DNA of 64,000 nucleotides from Streptococcus infantis (lineage in GTDB: Bacteria; Bacillota; Bacilli; Lactobacillales; Streptococcaceae), in the NCBI RefSeq assembly GCF_019929665.1, contig NZ_JAHZPZ010000004.1, positions 62,001 to 126,000 of the forward strand. Reading direction: 5' to 3'. Positions 55,873 through 64,000 of this stretch are shown piece after piece. Under the pieces are notes generated by a model that worked only from the letters and a program-made list of their open reading frames with translations, ran no database searches and was not told the DNA's origin. Every line of letters starts with the position of its first letter. Position 1 is the first letter of the stretch. A program made the position numbers and the translations under genes.

Positions 55873-56493
55873 ATGAAAGAATTCAAGGACTATCTTGCTT
55901 ATCAAGGAGAACAGTACCGGAATCCTGACAAAGCAGGAGCTGAAAAGGATAAAATGCTAGACCTGCGTCAAAAAGGGCAGGAAGCGCGAAAGGCATTTAC
56001 TCACCTAGCGGAATGTTTTCAAGCTAGGCATTCCGATTGGAATTTACACCCAACCAGTCAATGGATGAATCAAGCGCAGAGATTACGACCACATTTCTGG
56101 GTTTATTTACAGAGAGAGGGACATGTAACAGAGCCCATGATGGCTCTTCGTTTGTATGGAAATCAGAATAATTGGGGAATCTCTATAGAAATCAGCTTTG
56201 TAGAGAGAAAGAAAGATGAAAAGACCTTATCAAAACAGACTAAAATCTTGGATATCCCAGTGGTTGATGGAATCTATTATTGGGTTCAGAAAAACGATGA
56301 AAGCTATAGAGTACAAGCTACTGAGGAGAATAGACAACTTTTAAGACAACAATTATCCAATCAGGAGATTCGTAAGGTTTTAGTAAAAGTTGATATTCCA
56401 ATAGCCGATGAAGATACCCTAGATAAGGTTCTAGATGGACTTGATAGAGGTTTTGAAAAATTATTACCTTACTATCAAGCGACTAGGAATTAG
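55873..56493 (+). CDS. HI_0552-family protein of unknown function
   Basis: 206 residues, soluble, rich in Gln/Arg/Asp (KEFKDYLAYQGEQYRNPDKA; HFWVYLQREGHVTEPMMALR). It resembles the HI_0552 family, sometimes labelled glucose-6-phosphate dehydrogenase family without visible cofactor motifs; I do not accept that function. It is transcribed alone between khpB and tkt. Moderate confidence in the family, none in a role. Confidence 0.6.
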   Translation: MKEFKDYLAYQGEQYRNPDKAGAEKDKMLDLRQKGQEARKAFTHLAECFQARHSDWNLHPTSQWMNQAQRLRPHFWVYLQREGHVTEPMMALRLYGNQNNWGISIEISFVERKKDEKTLSKQTKILDIPVVDGIYYWVQKNDESYRVQATEENRQLLRQQLSNQEIRKVLVKVDIPIADEDTLDKVLDGLDRGFEKLLPYYQATRN

Positions 56494-56530
56494 TATAATC
56501 GGCTGAGTCATTTTATAGTAAATTGTTTTA

Positions 56531-56559
56531 TTGCTATTCTAGGTATTTTTTCATATAAT
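56531..56559 (+). promoter_or_regulatory. Promoter of tkt
   Basis: TTGCTA (56531-56536), 17-base spacer, perfect TATAAT (56554-56559), 52 bases before the start codon. Confidence 0.8.
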
Positions 56560-56611
56560 AGTAAAATAGGATGCGTGGTATACTTATCACCTCAAAGAGA
56601 AAGGAAATTCT

Positions 56612-58588
56612 ATGTCAAATCTATCTGTTAATGCTATTCGTTTCTTGGGTATTGACGCTATTAATAAAGCTAATTCAGGCCACCCAGGGGTGGTAATGGG
56701 TGCAGCACCGATGGCTTACAGCCTTTTCACTAAAGAACTTCGTATCAATCCAGCTCAACCAAACTGGATCAACCGCGACCGTTTCATTCTTTCAGCTGGT
56801 CACGGATCAATGCTTCTCTATGCCCTTCTTCACCTTTCTGGATTTGAAGATGTGAGCATGGATGAAGTGAAGAGCTTCCGTCAATGGGGATCTAAAACTC
56901 CAGGTCACCCAGAATTTGGTCATACAGCAGGGGTTGATGCAACAACAGGTCCTCTAGGACAAGGGATTGCAACTGCGACAGGTTTTGCACAAGCAGAACG
57001 TTTCCTTGCAGCCAAGTATAACCGCGAAGGTTATAACATCTTTGATCACTACACATATGTTATCTGTGGAGATGGTGACTTGATGGAAGGTGTATCAAGT
57101 GAAGCTGCTTCTTATGCAGGCTTGCAGAAACTTGACAAATTGGTTGTTCTCTATGATTCAAATGATATCAACTTGGACGGTGAGACAAAAGATTCATTCA
57201 CAGAGAGTGTTCGCGATCGTTACAATGCTTACGGTTGGCATACAGCCTTGGTTGAAGATGGGACAGACTTAGAAGCTATTCAAGCAGCTATTGAAGAAGC
57301 TAAGGCTTCAGGGAAACCATCTTTGATTGAAGTGAAAACTGTTATTGGTTATGGTTCCCCAAACAAACAAGGAACTAATGCCGTACACGGTGCTCCTCTT
57401 GGTGCAGACGAAACGGCTGCAACTCGTCAAGCCCTTGGTTGGGACTATGAACCATTTGAAATCCCAGCAGAAGTTTATGCTGATTTCAAAGAAAATGTTG
57501 CAGACCGAGGTGCATCAGCATATGAAGCATGGACAAAACTAGTTGCAGACTATAAAGAAGCTTACCCAGAGCTTGCTGCAGAAGTGGAAGCAATCATCGA
57601 CGGACGCGATCCAGTTGAATTGACTCCAGAAGACTTCCCAGCTTTAGAAAATGGCTTCTCTCAAGCAACTCGTAACTCAAGCCAAGATGCTTTAAATGTA
57701 GTGGCTGCTAAATTGCCGACCTTCCTTGGCGGATCAGCTGACCTTGCTCATTCAAATATGACTTACATCAAAACTGACGGACTTCAGGACGATGCAAATC
57801 GCTTGAACCGTAATATCCAATTTGGTGTTCGTGAATTTGCAATGGGTACAGTTTTGAACGGAATGGCTCTTCACGGTGGACTTCGAGTTTACGGTGGAAC
57901 TTTCTTCGTATTCTCAGACTACCTTAAAGCGGCAGTTCGTTTGTCAGCTCTACAAGGTCTTCCTGTAACCTATGTCTTTACTCACGATTCAATCGCAGTT
58001 GGTGAAGATGGACCAACTCACGAACCAATTGAGCACTTGGCAGGACTTCGTGCGATTCCAAATCTCAACGTTTTCCGTCCAGCAGATGCGCGTGAAACTC
58101 AAGCAGCTTGGTATCTTGCAGTGAATAGTGAGAAAACACCAACTGCCCTTGTCTTGACTCGTCAAAACTTGACTGTTGAGGAAGGAACAGACTTTGATAA
58201 GGTTGCAAAAGGTGCTTACGTTGTCTATGAAAATGCAGCAGATTTTGACACTATTTTGATTGCAACAGGTTCAGAAGTGAACCTAGCTGTTACAGCTGCT
58301 AAGGAATTAGCAAGCCAAGGTGGAAATGTTCGCGTAGTCAGCATGCCATCTACGGATGTCTTTGATGCACAAGATGCCGCATACAAAGAAGAAATCCTAC
58401 CAAATGCAGTGCGTCGCCGTGTGGCGGTTGAAATGGGAGCGACTCAAAACTGGTACAAATACGTTGGTCTTGATGGAGCAGTTCTCGGTATTGATACCTT
58501 TGGAGCATCTGCCCCAGCTTCAAAAGTGTTGGCAGAGTATGGATTTACAGTTGAAAACCTAGTAGAACTTGTAAACAACTTGAAATAA
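56612..58588 (+). CDS. tkt: Transketolase
   Basis: 658 residues with the thiamine-diphosphate motif [18 protein letters not shown] at about residue 153, N-terminal [17 protein letters not shown], and the C-terminal transketolase domain. It moves two-carbon units in the non-oxidative pentose phosphate pathway. Promoter and terminator indicate a single-gene unit. Strong codon bias suggests high expression. Confidence 0.97.
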   Translation: MSNLSVNAIRFLGIDAINKANSGHPGVVMGAAPMAYSLFTKELRINPAQPNWINRDRFILSAGHGSMLLYALLHLSGFEDVSMDEVKSFRQWGSKTPGHPEFGHTAGVDATTGPLGQGIATATGFAQAERFLAAKYNREGYNIFDHYTYVICGDGDLMEGVSSEAASYAGLQKLDKLVVLYDSNDINLDGETKDSFTESVRDRYNAYGWHTALVEDGTDLEAIQAAIEEAKASGKPSLIEVKTVIGYGSPNKQGTNAVHGAPLGADETAATRQALGWDYEPFEIPAEVYADFKENVADRGASAYEAWTKLVADYKEAYPELAAEVEAIIDGRDPVELTPEDFPALENGFSQATRNSSQDALNVVAAKLPTFLGGSADLAHSNMTYIKTDGLQDDANRLNRNIQFGVREFAMGTVLNGMALHGGLRVYGGTFFVFSDYLKAAVRLSALQGLPVTYVFTHDSIAVGEDGPTHEPIEHLAGLRAIPNLNVFRPADARETQAAWYLAVNSEKTPTALVLTRQNLTVEEGTDFDKVAKGAYVVYENAADFDTILIATGSEVNLAVTAAKELASQGGNVRVVSMPSTDVFDAQDAAYKEEILPNAVRRRVAVEMGATQNWYKYVGLDGAVLGIDTFGASAPASKVLAEYGFTVENLVELVNNLK

Positions 58589-58590
58589 GA

Positions 58591-58617
58591 AAAATCAGAG
58601 CTTTGCTCTGGTTTTTT
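58591..58617 (+). terminator. Terminator after tkt
   Basis: TCAGAGC pairs with GCTCTGG around TTT, flanked by A and T runs. Confidence 0.85.
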
Positions 58618-58642
58618 ATTGACTTAAAACTAAGGTGCAATC

Positions 58643-58671
58643 TTGTAAAAAATAGTGAAATTTGATATAGT
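58643..58671 (+). promoter_or_regulatory. Promoter of yajC
   Basis: TTGTAA (58643-58648), 17-base spacer, TATAGT (58666-58671). Confidence 0.7.
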
Positions 58672-58703
58672 AGTTTTATCTGAATTACAAAGGAGAAAAT
58701 ACA

Positions 58704-59024
58704 ATGAATGCAAATTTAACATTTGTGATTATGCTTGTAGGGATGTTTGCCTTGATGTTCTTTATGCAACGTTCTCAAAAGAAACAAGCTGAAAAACGCA
58801 TGGAGAGTCTCAATAAACTTCAAAAAGGCTATGAAGTCATTACTATCGGTGGTTTATACGGTACAGTTGATGAAGTTGATACCGAAAACAGAACGATTGT
58901 ACTTGATGTAGACGGAGTTTACTTGACTTTTGAACTTGGAGCTATCAAATCTGTCTTGCCGCTTAAAGAGGCTGTTACATCAGAAGGTACAGTTGTCGAT
59001 GGTGAAAGCGCGATTGAAGAATAA
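58704..59024 (+). CDS. yajC: Preprotein translocase accessory subunit YajC
   Basis: 106 residues: one N-terminal membrane helix (LTFVIMLVGMFALMFFMQRS) and a cytoplasmic beta domain (GYEVITIGGLYGTVDEVDTE). YajC associates with SecDF/YidC; streptococci generally lack SecDF, so it may work with YidC alone. A small terminator follows at 59027-59052. Confidence 0.92.
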   Translation: MNANLTFVIMLVGMFALMFFMQRSQKKQAEKRMESLNKLQKGYEVITIGGLYGTVDEVDTENRTIVLDVDGVYLTFELGAIKSVLPLKEAVTSEGTVVDGESAIEE

Positions 59025-59072
59025 AACGGGGTGGATCTCATACCCCTTTTTCTATGAATATGGGGAACAATA

Positions 59073-59510
59073 ATGAAGAAAGTTGTTTTTGTATGTCTTG
59101 GTAATATTTGCCGTAGTCCTATGGCAGAATTTATTATGAAATCTTTAACCGATGATTATGAGATTGAAAGTAGAGCAACTTCTTCTTGGGAACATGGCAA
59201 TCCAATTCACAAAGGAACTCAGAAAATTTTTAAAGCTCACGAGATTCCTTACGATTCATCAAAAACATCACAGCAAATTTCTAAGGATGATTTTGAATAT
59301 TTTGATTATGTCATTGGGATGGACGAGTCCAATCTTCTAGATTTGACTCGGATGTGTCCTCAAGACCAACAACACAAGCTAGAGGCATTTGCTTCTGAGG
59401 GTGTTCCTGATCCATGGTATACAGGTGATTTTGATGAAACTTATGATCGAGTTTTAACTGGTTGCCAAGCTTGGCTAACACGTTTAGAAAATGAGGCAAA
59501 AAATGGATAA
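59073..59510 (+). CDS. Low-molecular-weight protein tyrosine phosphatase
   Basis: 145 residues. The active-site loop VCLGNICRSP holds the nucleophile Cys and Arg, and the general-acid Asp lies in PDPWYTGDFDE. It dephosphorylates tyrosine-phosphorylated proteins. Its end overlaps the MORN gene start by 8 bases, so the two are coupled. Targets are not known from the sequence. Confidence 0.94.
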   Translation: MKKVVFVCLGNICRSPMAEFIMKSLTDDYEIESRATSSWEHGNPIHKGTQKIFKAHEIPYDSSKTSQQISKDDFEYFDYVIGMDESNLLDLTRMCPQDQQHKLEAFASEGVPDPWYTGDFDETYDRVLTGCQAWLTRLENEAKNG

Positions 59511-59916
59511 TTTAAAGAAATTCTATGATAAGTACAGTGTCTATATAACGCGTCCTCGTTTGGAAATTGCAGCAGTAGTACTCATAGCTTTTTGTGCTAT
59601 ATTTGTATTTGTAGGGAATATGCCTAAGCAAGGAGTTTTGAAACTGGATGGCGATTCACTTGTATATGATGGAAGTATTGTACGTGGAAAGATGAATGGC
59701 AAAGGCACAATGACCTTCTCAAATGGCGACACTTATACTGGTGAATTTAAAAATGGAGCATTTAACGGTAAAGGAACCTACCAAGCTAAAGAGGGCTGGG
59801 TTTATGAAGGAGACTTTGTTAATGGCCAAGCTGAAGGAAAAGGAAAACTGACTACAGAGCAAGAAGTTGTCTATGAAGGTGACTTTAAACAAGGGCTCTT
59901 CCAACAAGCACAATAA
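59503..59916 (+). CDS. MORN-repeat membrane-anchored protein
   Basis: 137 residues: a short cytoplasmic start, one membrane helix (LEIAAVVLIAFCAIFVFVGN) and three to four MORN repeats (GKGTMTFSNGDTYTGEFKNG; GKGTYQAKEGWVYEGDFVNG; GKGKLTTEQEVVYEGDFKQG). The repeats face outside. I chose the ATG at 59503, after GAGG. Coupling to a tyrosine phosphatase gene is conserved in S. pneumoniae as I recall. Function unknown. Confidence 0.85.
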   Translation: MDNLKKFYDKYSVYITRPRLEIAAVVLIAFCAIFVFVGNMPKQGVLKLDGDSLVYDGSIVRGKMNGKGTMTFSNGDTYTGEFKNGAFNGKGTYQAKEGWVYEGDFVNGQAEGKGKLTTEQEVVYEGDFKQGLFQQAQ

Positions 59917-59949
59917 CCTCCTCTTAGAGGGGGTAATATACCGTACTCA

Positions 59950-60180
59950 AAGAAAGCGCTTACATGGAAGTTGAGACGCCTTTCAATACCTTTTTACAAT
60001 GAAGTTTGTGAAAAATAAAAGTTTTACGAGATTATTCACAAAGTATAAGCTAAAAAGCGTATGGGTAGGGCTGTGCAAAATTATTTTCACAAGCGAATAA
60101 AAAAAGTTTGTGAAATTTCTATGAAACTGTTTACAAATCTTGAAAAAAGAGTTATAATAAGATTGTGAAAAAATTAACAA
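59950..60180 (+). promoter_or_regulatory. adhE control region: cre-like site, multiple Rex half-sites, strong promoter
   Basis: AAGAAAGCGCTTACA (59950-59964) matches the cre consensus except one base. TTGTGAA or its complement TTCACAA occurs five times: 60006-60012, 60035-60041, 60086-60092, 60108-60114 and 60163-60169. The last is part of TTGTGAAAAAATTAACAA (60163-60180), one mismatch from the Rex palindrome TTGTGAA-N4-TTCACAA. It starts five bases after the -10 of the promoter TTTACA (60130-60135), 17 bases, TATAAT (60153-60158). A Rex site over the start of transcription predicts repression when NADH is low. Confidence 0.75.
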
Positions 60181-60215
60181 AGGACTTACAATCCTTGAAA
60201 GCTATGGAGGAAAAT

Positions 60216-62867
60216 ATGGCTGATAAAAAAACTGTAACACCAGAGGAAAAGAAACTCGCTGCTGAAAAGCATGTCGATGGATTGGTGCAAAAAGCTTTGG
60301 TTGCCCTTGAAGAAATGCGTAAACTTGACCAAGATCAAGTCGATTATATTGTAGCAAAAGCTTCAGTTGCAGCTCTTGATGCCCACGGAGAATTGGCTCT
60401 ACATGCCTTTGAAGAAACAGGACGTGGAGTATTTGAAGATAAAGCGACTAAGAACTTGTTTGCCTGTGAGCACGTAGTAAACAACATGCGCCACACTAAA
60501 ACAGTTGGTGTTATTGAAGAAGACGATGTGACAGGATTGACTCTTATCGCTGAACCAGTTGGTGTTGTTTGTGGTATCACTCCAACAACTAACCCAACTT
60601 CAACAGCAATCTTTAAAGCTTTGATTTCATTGAAGACTCGTAATCCTATTGTCTTTGCATTCCACCCATCAGCTCAAGAATCATCAGCTCACGCTGCTCA
60701 AATTGTGCGTGATGCAGCGATTAAAGCAGGAGCTCCTGAAAACTGTGTACAGTGGATTACTGAACCATCTATGGAAGCAACTAGCGCATTGATGAACCAC
60801 GAAGGTATTGCAACAATCCTTGCAACAGGTGGGAATGCCATGGTTAAAGCTGCATACTCATGTGGTAAACCAGCTCTTGGGGTAGGTGCCGGAAACGTTC
60901 CAGCTTATGTTGAAAAATCAGCTAATATTCGCCAAGCTGCTCACGATATCGTCATGTCTAAATCATTTGATAATGGTATGGTCTGTGCATCTGAACAAGC
61001 GGTTATTATTGATAAAGAAATTTATGATGAATTTGTAGCAGAGTTCAAATCTTACCACACTTACTTTGTAAACAAAAAAGAAAAAGCTCTTCTTGAAGAG
61101 TTCTGCTTCGGCGTGAAAGCAAACAGCAAAAACTGTGCTGGTGCAAAATTGAACGCTGACATCGTTGGTAAACCAGCAACTTGGATTGCAGAACAAGCAG
61201 GATTTACTGTCCCAGAAGGAACAAACATTCTTGCTGCAGAATGTAAGGAAGTTGGTGAAAACGAGCCATTGACTCGTGAAAAATTGTCACCAGTTATCGC
61301 AGTTTTGAAATCTGAAAGCCGTGAAGATGGTATTGCTAAAGCTCGTCAAATGGTTGAATTTAACGGTCTTGGACACTCAGCTGCCATCCATACTGCTGAT
61401 GAAGAATTGACTAAAGAATTTGGTAAAGCTGTTAAAGCTATTCGTGTTATCTGTAACTCACCTTCTACTTTCGGTGGTATCGGGGACGTTTATAATGCCT
61501 TCTTGCCATCATTGACACTCGGATGTGGTTCTTACGGACGTAACTCAGTTGGGGATAACGTTAGCGCCATTAACCTCTTGAATATCAAAAAAGTCGGAAG
61601 ACGGAGAAATAACATGCAATGGATGAAACTTCCTTCAAAAACATACTTTGAACGTGATTCAATTCAATACCTTCAAAAATGTCGTGACGTTGAGCGTGTC
61701 ATGATCGTTACTGACCACGCTATGGTAGAGCTTGGTTTCCTCGATCGTATCATCGAGCAACTTGACCTTCGTCGCAATAAGGTTGTTTACCAAATCTTTG
61801 CAGATGTAGAGCCAGATCCAGATATCACTACAGTTGAACGTGGTACTGAGATTATGCGTTCCTTCAAACCAGATACAATCATTGCTCTTGGTGGTGGATC
61901 ACCAATGGACGCTGCTAAAGTAATGTGGCTCTTCTACGAGCAACCAGAAGTGGATTTCCGTGACCTTGTACAAAAATTCATGGATATCCGTAAACGTGCC
62001 TTCAAATTCCCATTGCTTGGTAAGAAGACTAAATTCATTGCTATCCCAACTACATCTGGTACAGGATCTGAAGTAACTCCATTTGCCGTTATCTCTGATA
62101 AAGCAAACAACCGTAAATACCCAATCGCTGACTACTCATTGACACCAACTGTGGCAATCGTAGACCCTGCCTTGGTATTGACAGTTCCTGGATTTGTTGC
62201 TGCTGACACTGGTATGGACGTATTGACTCACGCGACTGAAGCTTACGTATCACAAATGGCTAGCGACTACACTGACGGTCTTGCTCTTCAAGCAATCAAA
62301 CTCGTATTTGAAAACCTTGAAAGCTCAGTTAAGAATGCAGACTTCCACTCACGTGAGAAAATGCATAACGCTTCAACTATTGCTGGTATGGCCTTTGCGA
62401 ATGCCTTCCTAGGTATTTCTCACTCAATGGCTCACAAGATTGGTGCACAATTCCACACAGTTCACGGACGTACAAATGCAATCTTGCTTCCATACGTTAT
62501 CCGTTACAATGGTACACGCCCAGCTAAGACAGCTACATGGCCTAAGTACAACTACTACCGTGCAGATGAGAAATATCAAGATATCGCTCGTATGCTTGGA
62601 CTTCCAGCTTCTACTCCAGAAGAAGGGGTTGCATCTTTTGCTAAAGCTGTTTACGAACTCGGTGAGCGCGTAGGTATCGAAATGAATTTCAAAGCACAAG
62701 GTGTTGACGAGAAAGAATGGAAAGAACATTCACGCGAATTGGCCTTCCTGGCTTATGAAGATCAATGTTCACCTGCAAACCCACGTCTTCCAATGGTTGA
62801 TCATATGCAAGAAATCATCGAAGATGCTTACTATGGTTACAAAGAAAGACCAGGACGTCTTAAATAA
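60216..62867 (+). CDS. adhE: Bifunctional acetaldehyde-CoA/alcohol dehydrogenase
   Basis: 883 residues. The N-terminal aldehyde dehydrogenase half has its catalytic Cys257 (NGMVCASEQAV). The C-terminal iron-dependent alcohol dehydrogenase half starts near residue 460, with GGGSPMDAAK and the metal ligands in HSMAHKIGAQFHTVHG. It turns acetyl-CoA into ethanol, regenerating NAD in mixed-acid fermentation, and forms spirosomes. The start is the ATG at 60216 behind GGAGG; the frame extends upstream without an RBS. A terminator lies at 62881-62906. Confidence 0.97.
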   Translation: MADKKTVTPEEKKLAAEKHVDGLVQKALVALEEMRKLDQDQVDYIVAKASVAALDAHGELALHAFEETGRGVFEDKATKNLFACEHVVNNMRHTKTVGVIEEDDVTGLTLIAEPVGVVCGITPTTNPTSTAIFKALISLKTRNPIVFAFHPSAQESSAHAAQIVRDAAIKAGAPENCVQWITEPSMEATSALMNHEGIATILATGGNAMVKAAYSCGKPALGVGAGNVPAYVEKSANIRQAAHDIVMSKSFDNGMVCASEQAVIIDKEIYDEFVAEFKSYHTYFVNKKEKALLEEFCFGVKANSKNCAGAKLNADIVGKPATWIAEQAGFTVPEGTNILAAECKEVGENEPLTREKLSPVIAVLKSESREDGIAKARQMVEFNGLGHSAAIHTADEELTKEFGKAVKAIRVICNSPSTFGGIGDVYNAFLPSLTLGCGSYGRNSVGDNVSAINLLNIKKVGRRRNNMQWMKLPSKTYFERDSIQYLQKCRDVERVMIVTDHAMVELGFLDRIIEQLDLRRNKVVYQIFADVEPDPDITTVERGTEIMRSFKPDTIIALGGGSPMDAAKVMWLFYEQPEVDFRDLVQKFMDIRKRAFKFPLLGKKTKFIAIPTTSGTGSEVTPFAVISDKANNRKYPIADYSLTPTVAIVDPALVLTVPGFVAADTGMDVLTHATEAYVSQMASDYTDGLALQAIKLVFENLESSVKNADFHSREKMHNASTIAGMAFANAFLGISHSMAHKIGAQFHTVHGRTNAILLPYVIRYNGTRPAKTATWPKYNYYRADEKYQDIARMLGLPASTPEEGVASFAKAVYELGERVGIEMNFKAQGVDEKEWKEHSRELAFLAYEDQCSPANPRLPMVDHMQEIIEDAYYGYKERPGRLK

Positions 62868-62880
62868 TTGATTATCAGTC

Positions 62881-62906
62881 AGAGGCAGGAGTAATCCTGC
62901 CTCTTT
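62881..62906 (+). terminator. Terminator after adhE
   Basis: AGAGGCAGGA pairs with TCCTGCCTCT around GTAA, followed by Ts. Confidence 0.92.
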
Positions 62907-63052
62907 TTATAGTTTTTCAAAATAGAAGAGGTTAAAAGTTTAACAAAAAAGTTTAGTAAATAACTATAAAGATGCATGTTGATAGACTTTTGACAAAGGG
63001 AATCTATATAAAATTGTGTATCTAGAAAGTAGAAAACTGAAGTGAAAATCAA

Positions 63053-63090
63053 CGTCAGCGCTTGCAATAAAACTAAAATAGTTATATAAT
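63053..63090 (+). promoter_or_regulatory. gap promoter with overlapping cre-like site
   Basis: TTGCAA (63062-63067), 17-base spacer, TATAAT (63085-63090). The -35 lies within CGTCAGCGCTTGCAA (63053-63067), which read on the minus strand matches the cre consensus with two mismatches. A TTCACAA Rex-type half-site occurs at 63133-63139. The rest of the 62907-63052 spacer shows nothing. Confidence 0.65.
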
Positions 63091-63176
63091 AGGTTTGTTG
63101 AAAGGTGATTTGTAGTGATTCAAGTTACTCTTTTCACAATAAAATTTTCATGATTTTCATAAGGAGGAAATCACTA

Positions 63177-64000
63177 ATGGTAGTTAAAGTTGGTATTAAC
63201 GGTTTCGGTCGTATCGGTCGTCTTGCTTTCCGTCGTATCCAAAACGTAGAAGGTGTTGAAGTTACTCGCATCAACGACCTTACAGATCCAGTTATGCTTG
63301 CACACTTGTTGAAATACGACACAACTCAAGGTCGTTTCGACGGAACTGTGGAAGTTAAAGAAGGTGGATTCGAAGTTAACGGTAAATTCGTTAAAGTTTC
63401 TGCTGAACGTGATCCAGAACAAATCGACTGGGCTAACGACGGTGTAGAAATCGTTCTTGAAGCGACTGGTTTCTTTGCTAAGAAAGAAGCTGCTGAAAAA
63501 CACTTGCATGCAGGTGGCGCTAAGAAAGTTGTTATCACTGCTCCTGGTGGAAATGACGTTAAAACAGTTGTATTTAACACTAACCACGACGTTCTTGATG
63601 GTACTGAAACAGTTATCTCAGGTGCTTCATGTACTACAAACTGCTTGGCTCCAATGGCTAAAGCTCTTCAAGATAACTTCGGTGTTGTAGAAGGATTGAT
63701 GACTACTATCCACGCTTACACTGGTGACCAAATGATTCTTGACGGACCACACCGTGGTGGTGACCTTCGTCGTGCTCGCGCTGGTGCTGCAAACATCGTT
63801 CCTAACTCAACTGGTGCTGCTAAAGCTATCGGTCTTGTAATTCCAGAATTGAATGGTAAACTTGACGGATCTGCACAACGCGTTCCAACTCCAACTGGAT
63901 CAGTTACTGAATTGGTAGCTGTTCTTGAAAAGAACGTTACTGTTGATGAAGTGAACGCAGCTATGAAAGCAGCTTCAAACGAATCATACGGTTACACAGA
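63177..64000 (+). CDS. gap: Glyceraldehyde-3-phosphate dehydrogenase, 5' part (cut by window end)
   Basis: The first 274 codons of a roughly 335-residue NAD-dependent enzyme. The NAD site reads [17 protein letters not shown], and the catalytic Cys152 is in [12 protein letters not shown]. It catalyses the oxidative step of glycolysis; streptococcal forms also reach the surface and bind plasminogen. RBS AAGGAGG. Extreme codon bias (GTT, GGT, CGT, GAA) signals very high expression. The C-terminus is outside the window. Confidence 0.97.
   Translation, partial: MVVKVGINGFGRIGRLAFRRIQNVEGVEVTRINDLTDPVMLAHLLKYDTTQGRFDGTVEVKEGGFEVNGKFVKVSAERDPEQIDWANDGVEIVLEATGFFAKKEAAEKHLHAGGAKKVVITAPGGNDVKTVVFNTNHDVLDGTETVISGASCTTNCLAPMAKALQDNFGVVEGLMTTIHAYTGDQMILDGPHRGGDLRRARAGAANIVPNSTGAAKAIGLVIPELNGKLDGSAQRVPTPTGSVTELVAVLEKNVTVDEVNAAMKAASNESYGYT

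Overview
The window is chromosomal DNA of a low-GC Gram-positive coccus, almost certainly a mitis-group Streptococcus close to S. mitis, S. oralis, S. infantis or S. pneumoniae. The evidence is the protein sequences (NgtS, GH20C, AdhE, GapA and the ribosomal proteins read like pneumococcal ones), a BOX repeat, a CiaR-type promoter in front of a csRNA-like small RNA, and gene blocks that I recall as syntenic in S. pneumoniae. It is not S. pneumoniae in detail: those blocks are joined in a different order, and the place upstream of mnmA that I associate with pspA holds an unrelated coiled-coil surface protein. No rRNA, tRNA, CRISPR array, intact insertion sequence or prophage was seen.

Layout. 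1-7.5 kb: an N-glycan foraging block (ROK kinase end, GH20 hexosaminidase, lipoprotein, NgtP1-NgtP2-NgtS type ABC importer with a perfect cre site). 7.5-10 kb: a decayed membrane-protein gene, tRNA hydroxylase TrhO, and a DUF4299 gene with a second perfect cre. 10-13.7 kb: a ComR-family peptide-responsive regulator whose stop codon overlaps an exact ComR box, followed by an operon of a 73-aa protein, an ABC transporter, a membrane-anchored protein and a remnant of a C39 bacteriocin-peptidase gene. 13.7-18 kb (minus strand): a PadR / DUF1700 / DUF4097 envelope-type operon and an MFS carrier. 18-25 kb: glycosyltransferase, CapD-like dehydratase, three tandem DUF805 proteins, HAD phosphatase and serine dehydratase. 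25-33 kb: LysM protein, a region of gene debris, surface protein, mnmA, nudix, mnmG and a Ccs4-like membrane protein. 33-36.7 kb: the anaerobic ribonucleotide reductase genes nrdD and nrdG behind paired NrdR-like boxes. 36.8-51.5 kb: the S10-spc-alpha ribosomal superoperon with secY, adk, infA and rpoA. 51.7-56.5 kb: an ACT protein, UPF0210, the csRNA, rnpA-yidC-khpB and a HI_0552-like protein. 56.6-64 kb: tkt, yajC, a protein tyrosine phosphatase, a MORN protein, adhE and the start of gap.

How it fits together. The 5' part imports and trims host N-glycans under catabolite control. The 3' part carries the core information machinery and fermentative metabolism, with redox-responsive (Rex-like), catabolite (cre) and deoxynucleotide (NrdR) signals in front of adhE, gap and nrdD. 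The most unusual items are the ComR-like regulator with an exact ComR box driving an ABC-transporter operon and no pheromone gene beside it, a pair of covarying RNA structures bracketing rpsH, the CiaR-driven small RNA, and several gene remnants.
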